Positions 61,187 to 64,000 of a stretch of 64,000 nt of DNA are shown piece by piece. Both the position numbers and the translations under genes were made by a program. Below the pieces are notes generated by a model. It was not told the DNA's origin and did not search any database. It worked only from the letters and a program-made list of their open reading frames with translations. How positions within the stretch are numbered: the first letter of the stretch is position 1; every line of letters begins with the position of its first letter. Source of the stretch: Citrifermentans bemidjiense Bem (GTDB lineage Bacteria > Desulfobacterota > Desulfuromonadia > Geobacterales > Geobacteraceae); contig NC_011146.1 of the NCBI RefSeq assembly GCF_000020725.1, positions 3,910,001-3,974,000 of the forward strand, written 5' to 3'.

Positions 61187-61233
61187 TTTTAGGAGTTTGT
61201 TTTTCTCAGATTTTCTCCGTGGCTAGAGGTTTT
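61187..61233. repeat. half copy of the dispersed inverted repeat
   Basis: Only one arm is evident: inverse ACCTCTAGCCACGGAGAAAA, then TCTGAG. It lies next to the stop of the ASKHA gene at 61238; the opposite arm appears degenerate. Confidence 0.55.
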
Positions 61234-61237
61234 GCTT

Positions 61238-62491
61238 TTAAGATTTTGGAAAGTCTACGTTCGCCAGGAAGTGTTTTTCGAAGAGCGGAGTGCCGGAAAG
61301 GGGTATCACCCGGACCTTTTGCGCCAGGTCCTCCATCTGGTCCCGGCCATCCTTAAGGAGCAGCATGCGCTCCACTCCGGCCAGGGCCCCTTCCCTAATG
61401 AATCCGGTGATTCTTACCATCTTTTCGTTGAAAATTCCAACCTTTTTTAGCACCTCAGGCGACAGCACCGCGCCGAAGGAACCGGTCAGCACCACGCGGG
61501 AAAGGTCGTCCAAGGAAAGCCCAGCCTTCCCCAGCAGGATCTCCATCCCCCCCCGCAGCGCCCCTTTGGCAAGCTGCAGCGCACGGACGTCGTCCTGGTC
61601 CAGAAAGACGAGCCCCGAGGCGTCGCGGTGCAGCACGAAGGCGGGGATGCCGTTCACCTCCTGAACCCGGTTCCCCAGGTTGGAGTCGATCTCGGCGGCG
61701 GGGCGGATCCTGCCGCTAGGCTCGATGATGCCGTTATCCAGAAGTGCCGCCACGGTCTCCAGTACCCCGGACCCGCAGATGCCGCGGGGGGTGGCGCCGG
61801 CTATGGTGTTCAGGAGCAGACGGTCCCCCTCGACGCTGACGCCGCTGACGGCGCCGGGAAGAGCCGACATGCCGCAGCGGAGGTTCCCCCCCTCGAAGGC
61901 GGGGCCGGCGGCGGCGGAGGTGGCTAGGAAGCGTTCGCCGTCGAAAAGCGCGATCTCCGCGTTGGTCCCCATGTCGAGATAGAGCGTCCCCCGCGCCGGT
62001 TCCTCGGCAAGGCCGAAGAGGAAGGCGACCAGGTCCCCTCCGACGAAGCCGCCGGGAAGCGGCAGCAGGTAAGCCGGGAGTTCCCGTTTCCAGCCGAGAT
62101 CGAGGGTGGTGGCTGTCTTGCCGGTAGTGAAGAGCGGGCGAAACGGCGGATAGGCGAGCGAGGCCACCGGTAGGGCGAGGGCTATGTGCTCCATGGCGGG
62201 GTTTCCCGCCAGCGCCACCTGGGCAAGTTCAGCGGGTGCGGCGCCGGCGAGTGCCAGGAGTTCGTCGACCAGGCGCTCCATCTCGACCGCGAGAACTCCC
62301 TGCATGGCGCGCAGCTTTTCGCTGTCCGCCGCGGCGGTAAGGCGGGTGAGGACGTCCGCGCCGAAAGCGCGCTGCGGGTTGAGCGCTCCGGCACGCGCCA
62401 GGCGCTCCCCGGTGGCAGGATCGACCAGGGATGCGGCGATGGTGGTGGTGCCCAAGTCGAAAGCCGCGGCGAGCCTTCTAGACGAAGACAA
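61238..62491 (-). CDS. ASKHA-family ATPase (RACo/DUF4445-like) lacking a ferredoxin domain
   Basis: A 417-residue protein of the acetate/sugar-kinase-HSP70-actin fold: [20 protein letters not shown] is the first phosphate loop, [20 protein letters not shown] the second, and [20 protein letters not shown] the adenosine motif. This matches the C-terminal half of RACo proteins, which reductively activate corrinoid proteins. The usual N-terminal 2Fe-2S domain is absent and no Cys cluster is seen, so the function here is uncertain. TTG 62491 overlaps the selD stop by 14 bases, so the two are coupled and may act together. Confidence 0.82.
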   Translation of the reverse strand: MSSSRRLAAAFDLGTTTIAASLVDPATGERLARAGALNPQRAFGADVLTRLTAAADSEKLRAMQGVLAVEMERLVDELLALAGAAPAELAQVALAGNPAMEHIALALPVASLAYPPFRPLFTTGKTATTLDLGWKRELPAYLLPLPGGFVGGDLVAFLFGLAEEPARGTLYLDMGTNAEIALFDGERFLATSAAAGPAFEGGNLRCGMSALPGAVSGVSVEGDRLLLNTIAGATPRGICGSGVLETVAALLDNGIIEPSGRIRPAAEIDSNLGNRVQEVNGIPAFVLHRDASGLVFLDQDDVRALQLAKGALRGGMEILLGKAGLSLDDLSRVVLTGSFGAVLSPEVLKKVGIFNEKMVRITGFIREGALAGVERMLLLKDGRDQMEDLAQKVRVIPLSGTPLFEKHFLANVDFPKS

Positions 62492-63509
62492 TTGGGGTTC
62501 CTCCGGCGGGCTCGACCTCGCCGATGCAGGCGGCGAAAAGCCCTTCCTTCCCGGCGCGGGAGAGGAAAGTGCGGGCGTCGTCGGGGGCGAAGGTGATCAA
62601 CAGCCCACCCGAGGTCTGGGGGTCGAAGAGCGGCAGCAGGGGGTCCCCGCTGTTTCCGGAGACATGTTGCTCGTAATGCTGACGGTTGCGGTAGCAGCCG
62701 GCGGGGACCATGCCGTCGTCGATCAGCGCGGGTACACCCGGGATGACCGGCACCCGTGCCAGTTCGATCTTGAAGCTGACCTTGGCGCCCAGAGCCATCT
62801 CGCAGGCGTGTCCGATGAAGCCGAACCCGGTAACGTCGGTCGCGGCCGTGGCGCGGCAAGCGACCATGAGATCCGCTGCCTTGGCGTTCAAGGTGGTCAT
62901 CCAGCGGGTTGCCTCCGCCTCCACTTCCGGTTCGATCATCTCCGCCTTGATGGCCGTCGAGATGATGCCGGTTCCCAGCGGCTTGGTGATGACGATGAGG
63001 TCCCCCGGGCGGGCGGTGCAGTTTCTGACCACGCGCGCCGGGTCGATGAGGCCGGTCACAGCGAGCCCGAACTTGAGCTCGTCGTCCTCCACTGTGTGTC
63101 CGCCGACGAGGCAGGTCCCCGCCTCCTTGAGCGCGGCCGATCCCCCGGCCAGGATCGCAGCCAACACCGAGGTGGGGAGCGAGCAGGCGGGGAAAAAGGC
63201 GAGGTTCATCGCCGTCACCGGTCTTCCCCCCATGGCGTACACGTCCGAGAGGGCGTTGGCCGCGGCGATGCGGCCGAAGGTGAAGGGATCGTCCACCAGC
63301 GGGGTGATGATGTCCGTCGTTTCCACCAGGGCGAGGTTCTCCCCGATCCGGTAGATGCCGGCGTCCTCCGCCCCTTCCACCCCCACGATGAGGTTGGGGT
63401 CGTCCGAGCGCGTTATGTCGTGAATGGCTTCTTCCAGGCCCGCCGGGCCCAGCTTGGCAGCTCAACCCGCCGCCTGCACCATCGTGGTGAGCCGTACTTT
63501 GTCAGTCAT
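62478..63509 (-). CDS. selD: selenide, water dikinase with in-frame selenocysteine codon
   Basis: The frame from ATG 63509 (behind GAGGGG) to the stop at 62478 is interrupted only by one UGA at 63462-63464, codon 16. The residues around it are [18 protein letters not shown], where SelD proteins have Cys or Sec. The rest is complete: [51 protein letters not shown] and [14 protein letters not shown], the ATP and selenide-binding motifs. The gene is 343 codons, the normal length. It makes selenophosphate, the Se donor for tRNA-Sec. It uses selenocysteine itself, so the cell decodes UGA as Sec. Downstream is the overlapping ASKHA gene. Confidence 0.95.
63436..63450 (-). promoter_or_regulatory. 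candidate bacterial SECIS hairpin in selD
   Basis: Eleven bases after the UGA, GGGCCC (63450-63445), loop GGC, and GGGCCT (63441-63436) form a six-pair stem. Position and stem-loop form fit a SelB-dependent element; the loop is smaller than the commonest form. Confidence 0.55.
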
Positions 63510-63539
63510 AAAACCCCTCAATAAAACCTGAGAAAACCT

Positions 63540-63754
63540 AAAACCATTAACAAGGAGAACATCTGAGGACATCTGAGTAAAAACTGAACCTTGAGAGAAT
63601 CTAAAACGATCAGCCACAGAGAAAATCTGAGAGAATCAAAACGTTTTGGGGGTGAACCTTAAAAGCTTTAAGTCTTTAGGGGGTAAACAAAAAAGTTTTT
63701 TGCTTCTCTCCCTGGCTTTTCTCAGATGTCCTCAGATGTTCTCCCTGTTAAGGG
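63540..63754. repeat. dispersed inverted repeat, copy 5 (nested)
   Basis: Outer left arm AAAACCATTAACAAGGAGAA, then CATCTGAGG; an inner arm AGCCACAGAGAAAATCTGAG; inverse outer arm AACCCTTAACAGGGAGAACA, then TCTGAGG. Length over 200 bases, between selD and alr. Confidence 0.8.
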
Positions 63755-63792
63755 TTTTCGGTTTGCTTGGTTTTCTCGGTTTTTCTCGGCTC

Positions 63793-64000
63793 CTAACCGA
63801 GATACACCCTGCGCACGCGGCGGGTGGCTATGCCGCAGAGGACTTCGTACGGTATGGTCCCGGCTTTCTCGGCCATCTCCTCGGCACTGATGCAGTCCCC
63901 CATGGGATCGGGACCCAGTAGCGTCACGTCGTCGCCTACCGCGACCCCTTTTACGTTGGTGACGTCCAGCATGATCCAGTCCATGCAGACGGTGCCGGCT
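63793..64000 (-). CDS. alr: C-terminal end of alanine racemase (gene continues beyond window)
   Basis: The last 68 codons only. [19 protein letters not shown], then [20 protein letters not shown], match the C-terminal beta domain of PLP-dependent alanine racemase, where CMD begins the active-site edge. The end [15 protein letters not shown] is typical. The PLP-Lys and most of the protein lie outside. It supplies D-alanine for peptidoglycan. Confidence 0.9.
   Translation of the reverse strand, partial: AGTVCMDWIMLDVTNVKGVAVGDDVTLLGPDPMGDCISAEEMAEKAGTIPYEVLCGIATRRVRRVYLG

Noticed and set aside
62478-63386. selD as a shortened gene beginning at GTG 63386 or as a pseudogene
   Set aside because: The upstream codons to ATG 63509 are conserved in type, have a ribosome binding site, and contain UGA at the normal Sec position.
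62182-63465. Alternate minus-strand frame across selD and the ASKHA gene
   Set aside because: Arg/Gly/His-rich and without domain signal; the true frame is the Sec-containing selD.

Overview
The window comes from a GC-rich member of the Desulfuromonadota, most likely the Geobacteraceae (Geobacter/Citrifermentans/Geomonas type). The evidence is a PpcA-like triheme cytochrome c7, a ResB/CcsB cytochrome c maturation pair, a selenocysteine-containing SelD with YedF and DUF3343 selenium proteins, and the arrangement of the housekeeping genes. No rRNA, tRNA, CRISPR array, prophage or insertion sequence was seen. Every gene family named here is inferred from motifs and domain order, not from a database search.

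Layout. 0-4 kb, plus strand: the tail of an HtrA/DegP protease, a small conserved protein, RluD, PgeF and a lipoprotein. 4-12.6 kb, minus strand: a polyglucan/sugar-nucleotide cluster (glgA, a GH57 enzyme, a nucleotidyltransferase-phosphomannomutase fusion), with a response regulator and a histidine kinase that is frameshifted in a run of seven G. 13-17 kb: a Crp/Fnr regulator, lptF-lptG and a TIG-domain exported protein. 17-20 kb, minus: an NtrC-type regulator in a tight operon with a TlpA thioredoxin, CcdA and a VOC protein. 20-26 kb: polyprenyl diphosphate synthase, a Fis-type HTH protein, then pgi, threonine aldolase and CsaA on the plus strand. 26-35 kb, minus: rsmI, nadE with a nitrilase-type amidase, DUF4149, and the ribosome-maturation block (ffh, rpsP, khpA, rimM, trmD, an RNA methyltransferase, rplS, rnhB, yraN). 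35-37.8 kb: the selenium-associated pair yedF/DUF3343, two small plus-strand genes and a TrmN6-like methyltransferase.

37.8-54 kb is an accessory cell-surface glycan locus on the minus strand. It holds a YfhO-like membrane protein, six glycosyltransferases, an ATP-grasp ligase, a DUF362 protein, a SAM methyltransferase, a Wzx-type flippase, a coiled-coil protein and a winged-helix regulator. The neighbouring ATP-grasp and DUF362 genes suggest a polymer decorated through an amide or other ligase step, and this is the most promising stretch for undescribed biochemistry. 54-57 kb: cytochrome c genes and cytochrome c maturation genes. 57-61 kb: purE, purD and purH. 61-64 kb: an ASKHA-type (RACo-like) ATPase without a ferredoxin domain, selD with an in-frame UGA, and the end of alr.

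The most unusual non-coding feature is intergenic repeats. One family of imperfect inverted repeats, with arms containing CAAGGAGAA and ATCTGAG, occurs about five times between 30 and 64 kb, plus a half copy. In one case it supplies the last codons and stop of a glycosyltransferase. Separately, three spacers carry short tandem units (TTCAACG heptamers, AATTGAC heptamers, AGGGATAAA nonamers) set as two inverted blocks around a loop.
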